Shown: positions 20,822-32,292 of the stretch, piece after piece
Position numbering within the stretch: the first letter of the stretch is position 1
How the letters are laid out: every line of letters starts with the position of its first letter
Source of the DNA: Rhabdophis nuchalis
Lineage: Eukaryota; Chordata; Lepidosauria; Squamata; Natricidae
NCBI GenBank assembly: GCA_039707465.1
Contig: CM077643.1
Span: 40,258,605-40,322,604 of the forward strand
Length of the DNA: 64,000 nucleotides
Direction: 5' to 3'
Notes under the pieces: model-generated
Database searches by the model: none
What the model was told of the DNA's origin: nothing
What the model saw: only the letters and a program-made list of their open reading frames with translations
Program-made: the position numbers and the translations under genes

Positions 20822-21609
20822 GTTTAGAATATTGTTGATTTTTTTTCCATTTTAAGCTTCTCTTAGAAGAAATTCTAGAAACCATGCTTTGCCTTCTTTT
20901 CCTTCCATATCAATAACAACCTATTTGCACTAGAGTGTCCCTTAGTTGCACACTATTTTCATCTGCACATTTTGGTTTGCAATGGCCCATTGGTTTCGAA
21001 GCAAGAGCCAGATGGATTTGATGGGAATTCTGTTTGAAATCTTCAGGAATCCCATTATATTTTTCCATTTGGTTGGATTAGTGAATGATTTAAATAGGTA
21101 AGGATAAAAACATCTCCACGGGGTCTTAAAATGCAGAAGAATCTGCATTTTAAGAGCCCTCTCTGCCTCAGTCTTACTCAGGATTTTTTGCTGGCAAAAA
21201 AGGACGATATCTCTAAAGTCTGTTTATAAGGTAATAAACAACCACAACAAATACAGATGGAATAACAACACCATTATCTTGTTGCCTTCCTACAAAATAA
21301 TTAAAAATCATATATAGTAATATAATACTTCTTCCAGAATTACCTATTCAGTGATTTGTTTATTTCTATTACTGCAGTACAAGCATCCTCTGAAAAACAA
21401 GAGAGGAAAAAACCAATTAATAACCCTGTACTTTTTTTTCCATATCCCAAAACTTTCCTTTTCCTTTTTTGTTTCTTGTGGATGCTAGCAGGAGTAAGAC
21501 AAGGGCAGGGCATCCACCCTTGCTCTTCATAACCCCTCAGTGGCCATCAATAATATCTGTTGCAGTATTTTTCTGGATTGGCTTTGAGAGTTGGGGCTGG
21601 GTAACATAG
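20822..21609. other. Stretch without recognised gene or repeat
   Basis: AT-rich, no frames of interest. Confidence 0.4.
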
Positions 21610-21611
21610 TA

Positions 21612-21927
21612 CAGGTAGTCCTCAACTTACAACCTCAATTGAGCCCCAAATTTATGTTGCTAAGTGAGACAGTGGTTAAAAGTGTTTTGCCCCATTGTAT
21701 GACCTTTCTTGCTACAGCTGTTAAGTAGGACATTGCAGCTGTCATAAATATGAGTCAGTCACCAAGCATTTGAATTTTGATCACAGGACCATGAGGGTGT
21801 TACTGCAATGGTCGTTAAGTGTGAAAACCAGTCACAGGTCACTTTTTTCAGCATCTTTGATAACTTTGATAACTTTGGTAACTTTGAATGGTCACTAAAT
21901 GAACAGTTGTAAGTCGAGGACCGTCTG
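21612..21927. mobile_element. TA-flanked DNA transposon, complete copy
   Basis: Left CAGGTAGTCCTCAACTTACA and right TAAGTCGAGGACCGTCTG are inverted repeats flanked by TA on both sides (21610-21611, 21928-21929). No transposase. It is the best copy of a family found also at 530, 15105, 16300, 29810 and 31059. Superfamily (Tc1/mariner) is inferred only from the TA flanks. Confidence 0.7.
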
Positions 21928-21972
21928 TAGTGTGCTGCATCTCTTCCTTCCTCCAGGATGGTTTGTAGAAGG

Positions 21973-22515
21973 TGTTGTGGCCCGCCAGCAGCCAGCAAAG
22001 CTGGCAGCAGATTCAGACAGTGAGGAGGTTGGGGAGGAACGTGGGCCAGTCTTGGAGTCTAGGGAAGGTTCTGATGAGGGCTCTCCATCGGAGGCAGAGA
22101 TGAGGCCAGGGACATCTGACAGTTATCAGCTGCCTTCAGAGTCAGATATCAGTGAGGCAGATAAACAGCTGGAGCCTGTTCCCAGTGTGAACATGTGCAG
22201 AGGTGCCAGATGAAGGGATCAGGGTTGACTTGGGCGTAAAGCCAGATGGTGAATGGCCCCTCCCATAGGGAATAAAAGAGGAGTGAAAGGGGAGGGATGT
22301 TTGCAGGAGACAATTAGTTCATTCCTGCATCCTTGCCAAGTATTGTGGTGTCTGAAAGATATCAGCCTGGCCACTCTCCAAGCCTGATCAAGGTCAGTAA
22401 TTGTGAACTATCTTGAAAGACTTTGCTGGAGAGGAATTCACTGTAAATTAAATAAAAGGGGTTTATTGGGATGAGGACTCGGCTTCATGCTGCTGGGGAA
22501 GCCTAGGTCAGAACA
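21973..22515 (+). mobile_element. Solo LTR with 5-bp target duplication
   Basis: Starts TGTTGTGGCCCGCC and ends GTCAGAACA. GAAGG flanks both sides (21968-21972, 22516-22520). Inside are 'gggaataaaagagg' (TATA-like, 22268) and 'ttaaataaaagggg' (polyadenylation-like, 22446). A chance frame crosses the left half. A divergent relative lies inverted at 35743-36300. A 5-bp duplication would fit gypsy or some ERV groups. Confidence 0.8.
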
Positions 22516-22549
22516 GAAGGAGAGAGGTTGCCCAGAAGACAGCAAGGAG

Positions 22550-22860
22550 CATTTCCCCCTCTTATTTAACATCTACATGAGGCCACTGAGTGAGATGATA
22601 TGATGGGTTGGGTGAGGTATCATCAATGTGCTGATGATACCCTGCTTTTTATTTCCATCCCAGGTTGCCTGAATGATGCTATGGATGTCCAGTCCCAGTG
22701 CTGGAGTGTCCTGGATGGTGCACAAGGGACTTCAGCTCATGCCTAAGGGGCTTCGGGCACTTGGGCCTTCCAGGATTCAAGTTTATCCACCTCTGGTATT
22801 GGATGGAGTAGCGCTGGATCAGACAGACCATATGTACAATCTGGGGTTTCTCTTAGAGAA
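22550..22860 (+). pseudogene. Old L2-type RT fragment
   Basis: Decayed frame starting [16 protein letters not shown], with a shifted ADDTLLFISIP at about 22632 (RT catalytic box) and [10 protein letters not shown] at the end. It is far more diverged than neighbouring L2 copies. Confidence 0.6.
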
Positions 22861-24680
22861 ACCCCAGTCGACCTGTCCGATGCCGGTCTTGTGACAACAT
22901 CTTGGGAGGAGTTTGACTTTGTTGCTACCGAGGATATGGACAGGTGGTTGAGGAACCTTAGGGCTACCACATGTTTAGTGGACCCGTGTCCCTCCCGGCT
23001 TGTACTGGCATCCTGGGAGGTGACACGAGGCTGGCTCCAGGGCATTGTAAATGCATCTTTGAGTGAGGGGTCCTTGCCTACCATCTTGAAAGAGGTGGTA
23101 GTGAGGCCCCTCCTCAAGAAGCCATCCCTGGACCCAGCATTATTAGAAAACTATCATCCAGTCTCCAACCTTCCTTTTTTAGCGAAGGTTGCCGAGAGTG
23201 TGGTGGCCCAACAGTTTCCTCGACACCTGGAGGAAGTTGATTATCTAGACCCGCGCCAGTCAGGCTTCCGGCCCGGTCACAGTACCGAGACGGCATTGGT
23301 CGCATTGGTGGATGATCTCTGGAGGGCTTGGGATAGAGGTTGTTCCTCTATCCTAGTCCTATTAGACCTCTCAGCGGCTTTCGATACCATCGACCATGGT
23401 ATCTTATTGCACCGACTGGGGGGTTGGGGGTGGGAGGCACCATTTTGCGGTGGTTCTCGTCCTACCTCTCTGGTCGGTCACAATGGGTGTTGGCAGGAGG
23501 GCAGAGGTCAGCCCCGAGGTCCCTCACATGTGGGGTTCCACAAGGGTCGGTCCTCTCGCCACTTCTGTTCAACACCTATATGAAGCCTCTGGGCGAGATC
23601 ATCCGTGGTTTTGGGGTGGAATACCATCTGTACGCTGACGATACTCAGCTGTACATATCCAGCCCAAACCACCCCAACAATGCCGTCGAGGTGCTGTCCC
23701 GGTGTCTGGAGGCCGTACGGGGCTGGATGGGTAGCAACAAACTCAGAATCAACCCGTCCAAGACTGAGTGGCTGTGGTTTCCAGCACCCAGGTACAGCCA
23801 GATTAGTCCAACACTGGCCATTGGGGGCATCCAACTAGCCCCCGTGGAGAGGGCGCACAACCTGGGTGTCCTCCTGGATTCCCGGCTGACCATGGAGGAC
23901 CATGTGTCGGCCGTGGCCAGGGGGGCGTTTTATCAGGTACGCTTGATACGCCAGTTGCGCCCCTTACTGGACCGGGGAGCTCTGCGCACAGTCACTCAGG
24001 CATTGGTGACATCTCGGTTGGACTACTGCAACGCTCTCTACATGGGGCTCCCCTTGAGGTGCACTCGAAGGTTGCAGTTGGTCCAGAATGCGGCCGCGCA
24101 GGTAATTATGGGTGCCGCAAGGCAGTCCCACATAACACCTCTCCTGCGCGAGCTGCACTGGCTACCAGTGGCCTTTCGGGTGCGCTTCAAGGTGCTGACG
24201 ACCATCTTCAAAGCGCTCCATGGCTCGGGGCCTAGCTATATCCGTGACCGCCTCCTGCCCCATACATCCCTTCGACCGATCCGCTCCCACAGAGAGGGGC
24301 TTCTTAGGGTACCGTCGGCCGGGCAATGCCGGTTGGCGACACCCAGAGGAAGAGCCTTCTCTGTGGCGGGCCCTGCCCTCTGGAACGACCTTCCCCCCGA
24401 TCTACGCACCATCGTGGACCTCTGCCTTTTCCGCTAATGTCTTAAAACCTATTTATTCCAACAATCCGGCCTAGCATAACCCCGTTTCTGATTTTTATAG
24501 GGATAATTTTAAATTTTAGAGTTTTACTAATTTTAGCACAGGGAATATTTAATTAGTTTTTAATAATTTTGGATTTTTGTATTTTGTATGATTTTAATGA
24601 TGCCTGTGCGCCGCCCTGGGTCCCTTTTTAGGAGAAGGGCAGGGTATAAATTTAATAAAATAAATAAAATAAATAAATTG
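22861..24680 (+). mobile_element. L2 LINE copy, 5'-truncated
   Basis: RT to 3' tail: coding from [13 protein letters not shown], 3' UTR with 'gcgccgccctgggtccc' and 'agggtataaatttaataaaat', then ATAAA repeats to about 24680. Confidence 0.85.
22891..24437 (+). pseudogene. L2 ORF2 reverse transcriptase with frameshift
   Basis: First part (to about 23425): [62 protein letters not shown]-rich run (gactggggggttgggggtggg) shifts the frame; the second part continues with [51 protein letters not shown] and [16 protein letters not shown] premature TAA after LCLFR (24435) removes about 15 codons compared with sister copies. Confidence 0.85.
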
Positions 24681-24714
24681 GAATCATGGCTCCTGATAGA
24701 AGGACAAGCATAGC

Positions 24715-24955
24715 TATGAACACTGCTGGTGCAGTGGTTAGAATGCAGTATTGCAGGTTAACTGTGCCCACAGTATAGAATTCGATCCTGACGGGCACAA
24801 GTTTGACTCAGCCTTCCATCCTTCCGAGGTCGGTAAAACAAGGACCCAGATTGTTGGGGGCAGTATGCTGATATTGTAAGCCACCCAGAGAGTGTTGTAA
24901 AGTACTATGGGCAGTATATAGATCTAAGTGCTATTGCTATTATTTCTATTGCTAA
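24715..24955 (+). mobile_element. tRNA-derived SINE
   Basis: Head 'tggtgcagtggttagaatgc', body 'gactcagccttccatcc', 'aggacccagattgttggggg', tail 'aagtgctattgctatt'. Same family as 19848. Confidence 0.8.
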
Positions 24956-25300
24956 GAGGGCCTTTGCACATCTTCAGGTTGTACCCCAGTTGCACCCAAT
25001 CACTACTTGCACCCATCCCACCTTTGAAGGTTCTATCACTATCACTCATACCTTCATTACCTCCAGTTTCGACCACTGCAATGTGCTCTACATGGCTTGC
25101 CCTAGACCTAGAGGAACATTTGAAAGCTTCAGGCGGTACAGAGTGCAGCTGACACAGATTGTAAATGGTGTTAGCTATTTGGTATATTAATATTGTTGCC
25201 AGTGTATTTCCGGATACAATTCAAGGAATTGGCTGTCACCTTTGGAGCACTTCTTGATTGGGTTCAATTACCTGAGGGATAGTCTTCTTCTAGTTGTTTC
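24956..25300 (+). pseudogene. Old L2-type LINE fragment
   Basis: Reads with errors as ITITHTFITSSFDHCNVLYM, comparable to [19 protein letters not shown] of young copies, followed by LRRYRVQLTQI-like text. Heavily decayed. Confidence 0.5.
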
Positions 25301-25469
25301 TATCCATCCAATTCAATCTGGCAGGTTGGACATATTTTGACTCCCATCAGCCAAGAAATCAGGGGTGGGATTCAGCTGGTTCAGACTGATTTGGGCAAAC
25401 CAGTAGTTCCGATGATCAGGCCCCCCCCCTGCCACTGCGCTTTACTTACCTATATAACTTATCATTACT

Positions 25470-25784
25470 TACCATTGTACATAAATGGTGAGGAGGTGGA
25501 CAGGGTTGGTAGTTTTAAATTTCTGGGTCTTTATATCTCAGAGGACCTCTCATGGCCCATTAATGCTAACATGCTTGTGAAGAAGGCACAGAAGAGGCTG
25601 TACTTCCTGAGAATGCTAAGGAAGATAAATCTACCTCAGCATCTACTTCTGTCCTACTATCGCAGCACCATTGAGAGTGTCCTAACATACGACATTCTTG
25701 CATAATATGGGAGCAGCTCTGCAGCAAACAAAAAAGCTCTACAGAGAATCATTAAAACTCCCCAGAATATCACCAGGCTCCAGC
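25470..25784 (+). pseudogene. Non-LTR retrotransposon RT C-terminal fragment (Rex1-like), left part
   Basis: Frame 25337-25705 contains GEEVDRVGSFKFLGLYISED, KKAQKRLYFLRMLRKINLP and IESVLTYDILA-stop, then after one stop NKKALQRIIKTPQNITR. The wording is that of fish/reptile Rex1-Babar-like LINEs; clade named from memory of the family's look, so moderate certainty. It continues after the hAT insertion at 26266. Confidence 0.6.
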
Positions 25785-25792
25785 TACCAGCC

Positions 25793-25983
25793 CAGTGGTG
25801 GGTTTCTGCAGGCTCGCACCTACTCGCGAGAGCCGGTTGGTGAAATTTAAAGAACCGGTGAGAGGGGGTTCCACCGGTGGACCCAGAAGTAAGTCTGGCC
25901 TGCCGCTGCCAGTGACCCAACGGGAAGGAAAGGAAAGGAAGGAAGGAAGGAAGGAAGGAAGGAAGGAAGGAAGGAAGGAAGGA

Positions 25984-26079
<96 letters not shown>

Positions 26080-26257
26080 GAATTTATCATCACAATTGAG
26101 TCCAAAATTTTGGTTGCTAAGCAAGAGCGTTGTTAAATGAGTTTCACCACATTTTAAAAGGTGGCCACTCCCACCCTGTCACATGACTGCCAAGCCACGC
26201 CCACAGAATAGGCCACACCTACAGAGTTGGTTCTAAAATATTTGAAACCCACCACTG
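25793..26257. mobile_element. hAT non-autonomous element with exact 8-bp TSD and microsatellite
   Basis: Ends CAGTGGTGGGTTTC and GAAACCCACCACTG are perfect inverted repeats. TACCAGCC flanks both sides (25785-25792, 26258-26265). The interior includes a large GGAA/GAAA repeat and 'ccaaaattttggttgctaagc', also found in the element at 34404. Confidence 0.92.
25926..26079. repeat. (GGAA)n(GAAA)n microsatellite
   Basis: About 11 GGAA then about 25 GAAA units, inside the hAT element. Confidence 0.95.
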
Positions 26258-26265
26258 TACCAGCC

Positions 26266-26470
26266 CTAGATGACATCTTCACATCTCACTGTTTGAGGAC
26301 ATTGCATAACATTCTCAGAGACTCTTCTCATCCTGCTTATAATCTTTTTAGACTGTTGCCTTCTGGCAGAAGATACTGAACAATTAAAACTAGAACCACA
26401 TGTCTTCTGAATAGCTTTCATCCCAGAGCTATAATTGTCCTCAACAATGAACTAACGGGCCACCATTAGT
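26266..26470 (+). pseudogene. Rex1-like LINE fragment, right part
   Basis: Continues the 25470 fragment: LDDIFTSHCLRTLHNILRDS, then SHPAYNLFRLLPSGRRY. The continuity across the hAT element plus its duplication shows the hAT inserted into this LINE. Confidence 0.6.
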
Positions 26471-26859
26471 GCTCACTGATGGACAGCATTACTTGGTCTG
26501 TTGTGTGGATGCTTGGATAGTTTAGGGGTGGGGAATTTTTTGGGTGTGTGTGTGTTTGGGGATTGTTATGTGTGTTGGGCCTGGTTTCTGGGGGTTATGT
26601 AAATTACGTTGTATATGTATACTGGGGGTTATGTAAATTTCAGTACACAGTACTGAAATATGTATACTGTGTATTTACATACAATGTCAATAAAATAAAG
26701 TAAGTAGTATATCCTCTCAGCTGTTTTGCACAGGAGAGCAGATTGCCACACCTGAATTTCTATTAATTTTAATCGGGGTTTGTTTGGTTTTTTAATTTTA
26801 AGAGAGGCCAAATTGTTTAATATGCTTTTAAAATTGTTTTTTAACTTTTATATATCTGT

Positions 26860-26942
26860 TTTACTTTGGCTGTACCGCCCTGAGTCCTTCGGGAGTAGGG
26901 CGGTATAAAGAACCAATAAAACCTAAACCTAAACCTAAACCT
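26860..26942 (+). mobile_element. L2 LINE 3' tail with CCTAAA repeats
   Basis: 'gtaccgccctgagtccttcgg' and 'agggcggtataaagaacc' followed by about four ACCTAA units as the tail. Confidence 0.7.
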
Positions 26943-27094
26943 CAGCTGTGTTACTCCCCAGAAGTAACGTGGAAGGTAAGTTTTTTTTATAACCGCTGAT
27001 GTGTGCAGAGCGTACATCACGTGTGAGCAAGCACAAAGAATGCAAACACTGAACTGGTTGTTAAACTAGCAAGATCCCACCACTGCAAGTAACG

Positions 27095-27425
27095 TTGGTT
27101 AGTGGGGACTTGGAGAAGTGCCTTCTCTGCCCCTGCCCTCTGGAATATTCTCCCTCCAGAGATTAGGGTGTTTTTGACGCCTTTCAGAAAGCCTCAAAAA
27201 CCTATCTATGTGCCCAAGACCAGGAATCCCCAGGGTATGGAGGGCCCCGTTTCTTGGTTATGTTGACACTGACAGATTATAATAACTCTTGGCTGCCGTT
27301 TATGTAAGGTATCTTTTTTGTATTGTGTTTTAACTATATTTTTGTTGTTGTTTTTACGTTTGCCACCCAGAATCGCTGGTTTGAGATGGGTGCCTATACA
27401 AACTGAACAAATAAAATAAATGCCA
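27095..27425 (+). mobile_element. LINE 3' end, diverged L2-like family
   Basis: 'gagaagtgccttctctgcccctgccctctggaatattctccct' (compare the [10 protein letters not shown] region) leads into a 3' UTR ending 'gccacccagaatcgctgg' and 'gatgggtgcctatacaaac', then AATAAAATAAA. Confidence 0.55.
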
Positions 27426-28120
27426 TTTAAGGTATGTGCACTCTTTAATTGATGGGTACTCTCCAATATTGTGAGGAGTTTCTTTTTAAAACAGAAGAGT
27501 TAAAACCTTCACCCCTATTTTTCTTGATTTTCTTTTCTCCTTATCCTCATGTCACGGGATTTAAAGAATGTTAAAATGAGTTACATGTCTAAAAGCCTCC
27601 AATAAGCTTAAAACAGCAATTTTATTGACATTGTCCTTTAAAAAGTATAACATAATGTGCTGTCAAATGCTTGGACACCTATTATCAAACTTTGCTTTCT
27701 TTCTGTTCATTTTTATCACTCACTGACATTTTCTAAATACTACTTTGGGCAATGATTGTGATCTTGAATCTGAAAGCAAAGAAAAGTCATTGCAGTTCTC
27801 AGCAGACAGCTCTTCTGTCTTATAATGACAGTTAACAATAAAAGGCTGAAAAATATGCTTCCTTTGAAGCTCTCCATGCTTCTACATATATTTTTTTAAC
27901 TTGGGACATGGGACTAACCCTGAATTTTCTCCTTTGTGTTTTTCCAGTCATTTAGTATTTCAAGATTTAGAGTCTTAATTATGATAGTAAACTGCCTACT
28001 AATAGACAATAGTTTGTATCGTAACTCTTGCTATTGGTCTCTTGGCATTGGCCAAAATGGCCTTCTTGAGCTTTAAAGCAAGAACACATTTGGCTTTCTA
28101 GAAAGAATTTAGTTATGGCT
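27426..28120. other. Stretch without recognised gene or repeat
   Basis: AT-rich; nothing supported. Confidence 0.4.
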
Positions 28121-28121
28121 A

Positions 28122-28592
28122 CATTTATTTATTTATTTTATTAAATTTATATAACCGCGCCTATCTCCCCGAAGGGACTCAGGGCAGTGCACAGGAGATT
28201 AAAACAGGAAATACAAAACATAGCAATAATAAATATAATTTAAAGCTAAAATCCAATTAAATACGAGATGCCCTGCGCTAAAAATTCCCTAATACTGTTA
28301 ACCCATTTAAAATCCAATTAAAACAATTTAAAATTCAGTCTACAAACATGGTTGTGAGGATTAGGCCAGGCCAGCAAGATGGAAGAGATATGTCTTCAAA
28401 TGTTGGCGGAAGGAGCAGAGGTCCGTGATAGTCCTAAGTTCGGGAGGGTAGGTCATTCCAGAGGGTTGGGCCCACCACAGAGAAGGCCCTTCCCCTGGGC
28501 GTTGCCAGCCGGCATTGCCCGGTGGACGGCACCCGGAGAAGTCCCTCTCTATGGGAGCGAATCAGACGAAGGGATGTATGAGGTAGGATACA
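28122..28592 (-). mobile_element. L2 LINE 3' fragment
   Basis: Inverted ATTTA tail, 'accgcgcctatctcccc', 'gggactcagggcagtgcac', then the reverse of the L2 C-terminal coding end ('ttccagagggttgggcccaccacagagaagg'). Confidence 0.8.
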
Positions 28593-29001
28593 TATCATCT
28601 AACTCCATTTTCCCACAATAGAAAATGCATAGTAGAGTAATAGAAAGTGTGGCAGGCCAACGATCCAAAAGAAAAGATGGCTGCAGGCCTGACATGAGTA
28701 GTCCAAAGTCATTCATTGAAATTCTAGAGGTCCTAGTTGAAAACTTAACCATTTCATGCATTGGCTCTCCGAAGAAGATCATCGTGTATGTTTCTGTGAC
28801 TGATTCCCAAATCTCTTTTCTGTGGAATGGTTTGGCCACAAACACATAGCAATACTAGACTGATCATGTCTGTAATCAAAGATGCTGTGTTACTTTGAGT
28901 GACACCAAGTAATGTAAGCAGTGGTAAACACAACTTTTGCTACAAAGAGATGTTGTTGCAAAAAAGTCAAGGCATCAGACATCACATGCAATTAATGCCC
29001 C

Positions 29002-29003
<2 letters not shown>
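28593..29003. other. Stretch without recognised gene or repeat
   Basis: Includes a 98-codon frame on the minus strand (28549-28845) that partly overlaps the L2 end. No domain recognised. Confidence 0.35.

Positions 29004-29053
<50 letters not shown>
29004..29053. repeat. (GT)n microsatellite
   Basis: About 24 GT units. Confidence 0.95.
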
Positions 29054-29056
<3 letters not shown>

Positions 29057-29809
29057 GAGACAGAGACAGAGAAACAGATCTTTCCCTGAAGAATTGTGGT
29101 TACCATAAACTTGCATCACATCTTGAAAACAAATGGCACTTGCTATTGGGTTTTCATGGGAGAGCATTTCACCTGTGGCTAAAGCTACATCAGAAAGTCC
29201 TCTAATCTATGCTTCAGGTGCAGGGATGGCCATGCAATGGAGGGTGTCCAAAAAAAATCAAGATGGGAACCATGACTGCACAATTGAAGCCTTGTCCCTT
29301 TTGTGTACCTGTGTCAAACTTTTAAAAAGAGGGGAGGATTCAGTCACGTAGTTGTGAATAGCTTTGTGGAGTTTTTTTTTACCTGCCCCATACATACATT
29401 GTATACTTTGACCCCACAGTAAACAGCAGATTATCCCATTATTCATCTGCTTAAAGGGGACAAGAGGGCCTTTATACAGATCTGTCTGGTGGCCAATTGT
29501 GATCTTTCCTGGATTCTGAGTCCTTTCTCACAATGATTTATATCCTCCTTTTCTTTGGACATTTATTTATTTAGTTGGTTGATTTATACGATCGTTCAAT
29601 CACCTAGAGATCCAAGGTGGCTTATAAGAAAGTTAAGAAAGGATATTGGCAAAGCAATAAAGCAGCAAAAGAACAATTTCACCAAGGGAAGATAAAAATG
29701 TAATACATAAACATTCCAGTGGGTTCACTCTGGCCCTAAGCCTATTGGAAGAAGAAATATCTAGGATATTTAAGGACTACATAAAAGAGTATAGGTCAAC
29801 CATACAGGT
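29054..29809. other. Stretch without recognised gene or repeat
   Basis: No supported gene. 'ttatttatttagttggttg' at 29564 might be a very old LINE tail. Confidence 0.35.
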
Positions 29810-29965
29810 ATCCTTGACTTACGATCACAACTGGGATCAGAATTTCTGTTGCTAAGCAATGCAATTGTAAGTAAATCACAACCAATGTATAGTTGGGTGA
29901 ATCAGTGCAGTTGTTAAGTGAATTGGGTAATCGCGAAGTGAATTTGGCTCCCCTTTGTTTGCTGG
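29810..29965. mobile_element. TA-family DNA transposon fragment
   Basis: Starts 'tacaggtatccttgacttacgatcacaactggg' (terminus of the 21612 family) and contains 'agttgttaagtgaattgggtaatcg'. The right end is missing. Confidence 0.6.
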
Positions 29966-29971
29966 TTCAGT

Positions 29972-30002
29972 GGATGAGCCACGGTGGCACAGTAGTTAGA
30001 AT
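29972..30002 (+). mobile_element. SINE head, cut by L2 insertion
   Basis: 'gatgagccacggtggcacagtagttagaat' is the tRNA-derived SINE head up to the point where 'gcagtactgcagg' should follow. That continuation is found at 30832. Confidence 0.8.
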
Positions 30003-30831
30003 TTTGAATTTGTGAATTTTATTCAATTTATATCCCGCCCTTCTCCAAAAGGACCCAGGGTGGCGCACAGGAATTTAAAAACAACATACAAAAATAGTAC
30101 AAAACATATAAATTTAAAAATCTATTAAATAGCAAAACCTGTGCTAAAACCAATTAAAATCCCCCATTTAAAACTATCTAAGATTAGTCACAGCAGAGGC
30201 TATGTTAGGCCGGCTTGCTGAAATAAGTGTGTTTTTAAACACTGGCGGAAGAGGCGGAGGTCGGTGATGGTGCGGAGTTCAGGGGGTAGGTCGTTCCACA
30301 GGGTAGGGCCCGCCACAGAGAAGGCCCTTCTCCTGGGTGCCGCCAGCCGGCATTGTCTGGCCGATGGCACTCGGAGAAGGCCCTCTCTGTGGGAGCGTAT
30401 CGGTCTAAGGGATGTATGGGGCAGAAGACGGTCTCGCATATAACTAGGTCCAGAGCCATGGAGCGCTTTGAAGATGGTCGTCAAGACCTTGAAGCGCACC
30501 CGAAAGACCACAGGAAGCCAGTGCAGCTCGCGCAGGATCGGTGTTATGTGGGAGCATCTAGAGGCTCCCATAATCACCCGCGCGGCTGCATTCTGCACTA
30601 ACTGTAGCTGTCGAGTGCACCTCAAGGGAAGCCCCATGTAGAGAGCATTGCAGTAATCCAGTCGGGATGTCACGAGGGCCTGAGTGACTGTGCGAAGGGC
30701 AGCCCAGTCCAGTAAGGGGTGCAATTGGCGCATCAGGCCAATTGAAACGCCCCCCTGGCCACGGCCGCCACATGGTCCTCCATGGACAGCTGGGAATCCA
30801 GGAGGACACCCAAATTGCGCGCCCTCTCCAC
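30003..30831 (-). mobile_element. L2 LINE copy inserted in a SINE
   Basis: Minus strand, 5' truncated. 3' UTR at the low-coordinate side ('tatcccgcccttctccaaaa', 'cccagggtggcgcacagg'); coding frame 30733-30200 (177 codons) gives [49 protein letters not shown] to AGLT-stop. One frameshift lies just upstream near 30740. Confidence 0.85.
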
Positions 30832-31058
30832 GCAGTACTGCAGGCTACCTCTGCTGACTGCCAGTTGCTGGCTCCCTGCAATTTGGCAGTTTGAATCTCA
30901 CCAGGCTCAAGGTTGACTCAGCCTTCCATCCTTCTGAGGTGGGTAAAATGAGGACCCAGATTGTTTGGAGGCAATATGTTGACTCTGTAAACCACTTAGA
31001 GAGGGCTGTAAAGCACTGTGAAGTGGTATATAAGTCTAAGTGCTATTGCTATTGTTAG
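30832..31058 (+). mobile_element. SINE body, right of L2 insertion
   Basis: 'cgcagtactgcaggctacctctgctgac' resumes the SINE head of 29972 without loss, then 'gttgactcagccttccatcc', 'gtaaaccacttagagaggg' and 'aagtgctattgctatt'. Confidence 0.85.
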
Positions 31059-31275
31059 AAGTCAGCTGGGAAGGTCACAAATAGCAGTTGCATAACCCCA
31101 GTTTGGTGCAAGCATTGTAAATACATGTCAGTTGTCACGTGACCAAATTTTCATCATGTGATCATGGGGATGCTGCAACAATCAAAACTACAAACACTGG
31201 TTGTAAGTTTCTTTTTTCAATACCATTGTAACTTTGACTGGTAGCTAAATCAGTGGTTGTCAGTCAAGGGTATAA
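31059..31275. mobile_element. TA-family DNA transposon fragment
   Basis: 'aaggtcacaaatagcagttgc', 'gtcacgtgaccaaattttcatcatgtgatcatggggatgctgc' and 'gtagctaaatcagtggttgt' follow the family order in inverted sense; diverged. Confidence 0.5.
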
Positions 31276-31393
31276 ATTTAATAAAATAAAATAAAATAAA
31301 TAAAGAATTACCTGTAGAAACTTTGAAAGAACCTGGTTTTAAAAGTCAGGTAAGACAAGAGAAGAGGGCACACCTTCTGGGACCCATAATATG

Positions 31394-32292
31394 ATATACT
31401 CTATTTTTTGGAGTATAAGATGCACCTTTTTTCCCCATAAAAGAGGGTGAAAATTTGGGTGCATCTTATACACTGAATGTAGCCCCACCCACCAGCCCCC
31501 ACCCTTTGGCCCCTTTTACCTCCTTGCAGCAAATGGGGAAAATGGGGCTTGCAGAGACGGCAATCGGTTATGGCAATCCCTGCAGCCTGAAACAACTGAT
31601 GATCAGGAGGCCCAGGCTGAAATTGAAAGTGAAACTTGCTGTTTGCTGCATGGAAGCAAATTGCTGGGAGGTAGAGGCAAAAAAAATTTCTTGTGCTAAT
31701 CAGGCTGTTTGCTGCAAGGAAGTAAGTCAATGGCTATAAATGCCTATAGAATGTTCAAATCATTAGACTTATTTTTTTTAAAGACTGCTTCATTATTGTT
31801 CTAGACAACTTAACAAAATCAAGAAGCTTTTTAAAATAAACACTTGATCTGAAGAGACCCAGTGCTATTGTATTTTCTTTTAAATAGCAGAGAATAATGT
31901 ATACTTCCAGAAAGCCATATCAATTTTAACGGCATCTGTACAAATATAGTCTGAAATGTAACAGTGTCCTGTTGTCTAATTAGACCCTGACTTAGTCATG
32001 TTTGGAGTAGATCTATTTACATAATTGGGATGAGTTAGTGTGACTACATTTAAGAAAACTTTCTGGCATTAATATACTGCCTTAATGTACATTTCTCCAA
32101 TTCTTTGCTATTTCTATGGGTCAGGCACACATGCACAGAAATATACCGCAAACAGTGTATATTGTCTGTGCTGTTTGCTGTTTGTTGCAAGGAGCCAAAT
32201 TGGTGGGAGGCAGATTTTTTCCCCTTGTTTTCCTCCCCAAAAACTAGATGCATCTTATACTTCGGAGCAATTTATACTCTGAAAAATACGGT
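31394..32292. mobile_element. DNA transposon with 'GAGTATAAGATGCA' inverted ends
   Basis: Left 'tactctattttttggagtataagatgcacc' and right 'gatgcatcttatacttcgg...ctctgaaaaatacggta' are imperfect inverted repeats. The halves 31394-31740 and 32125-32292 share 'tgctgtttgctg.a.ggaagc' wording; the middle 31741-32124 looks foreign or too decayed. No transposase. Class uncertain. Confidence 0.5.

Noticed and set aside
21899..22213. 104-codon acidic frame
   Set aside because: Lies across the end of a TA-family transposon and into a solo LTR; the LTR has clear ends and a target duplication.
25657..26136. 155-codon FLSFFLSF and 113-codon KKERKKER frames
   Set aside because: Translations of the GGAA/GAAA microsatellite in opposite strands.
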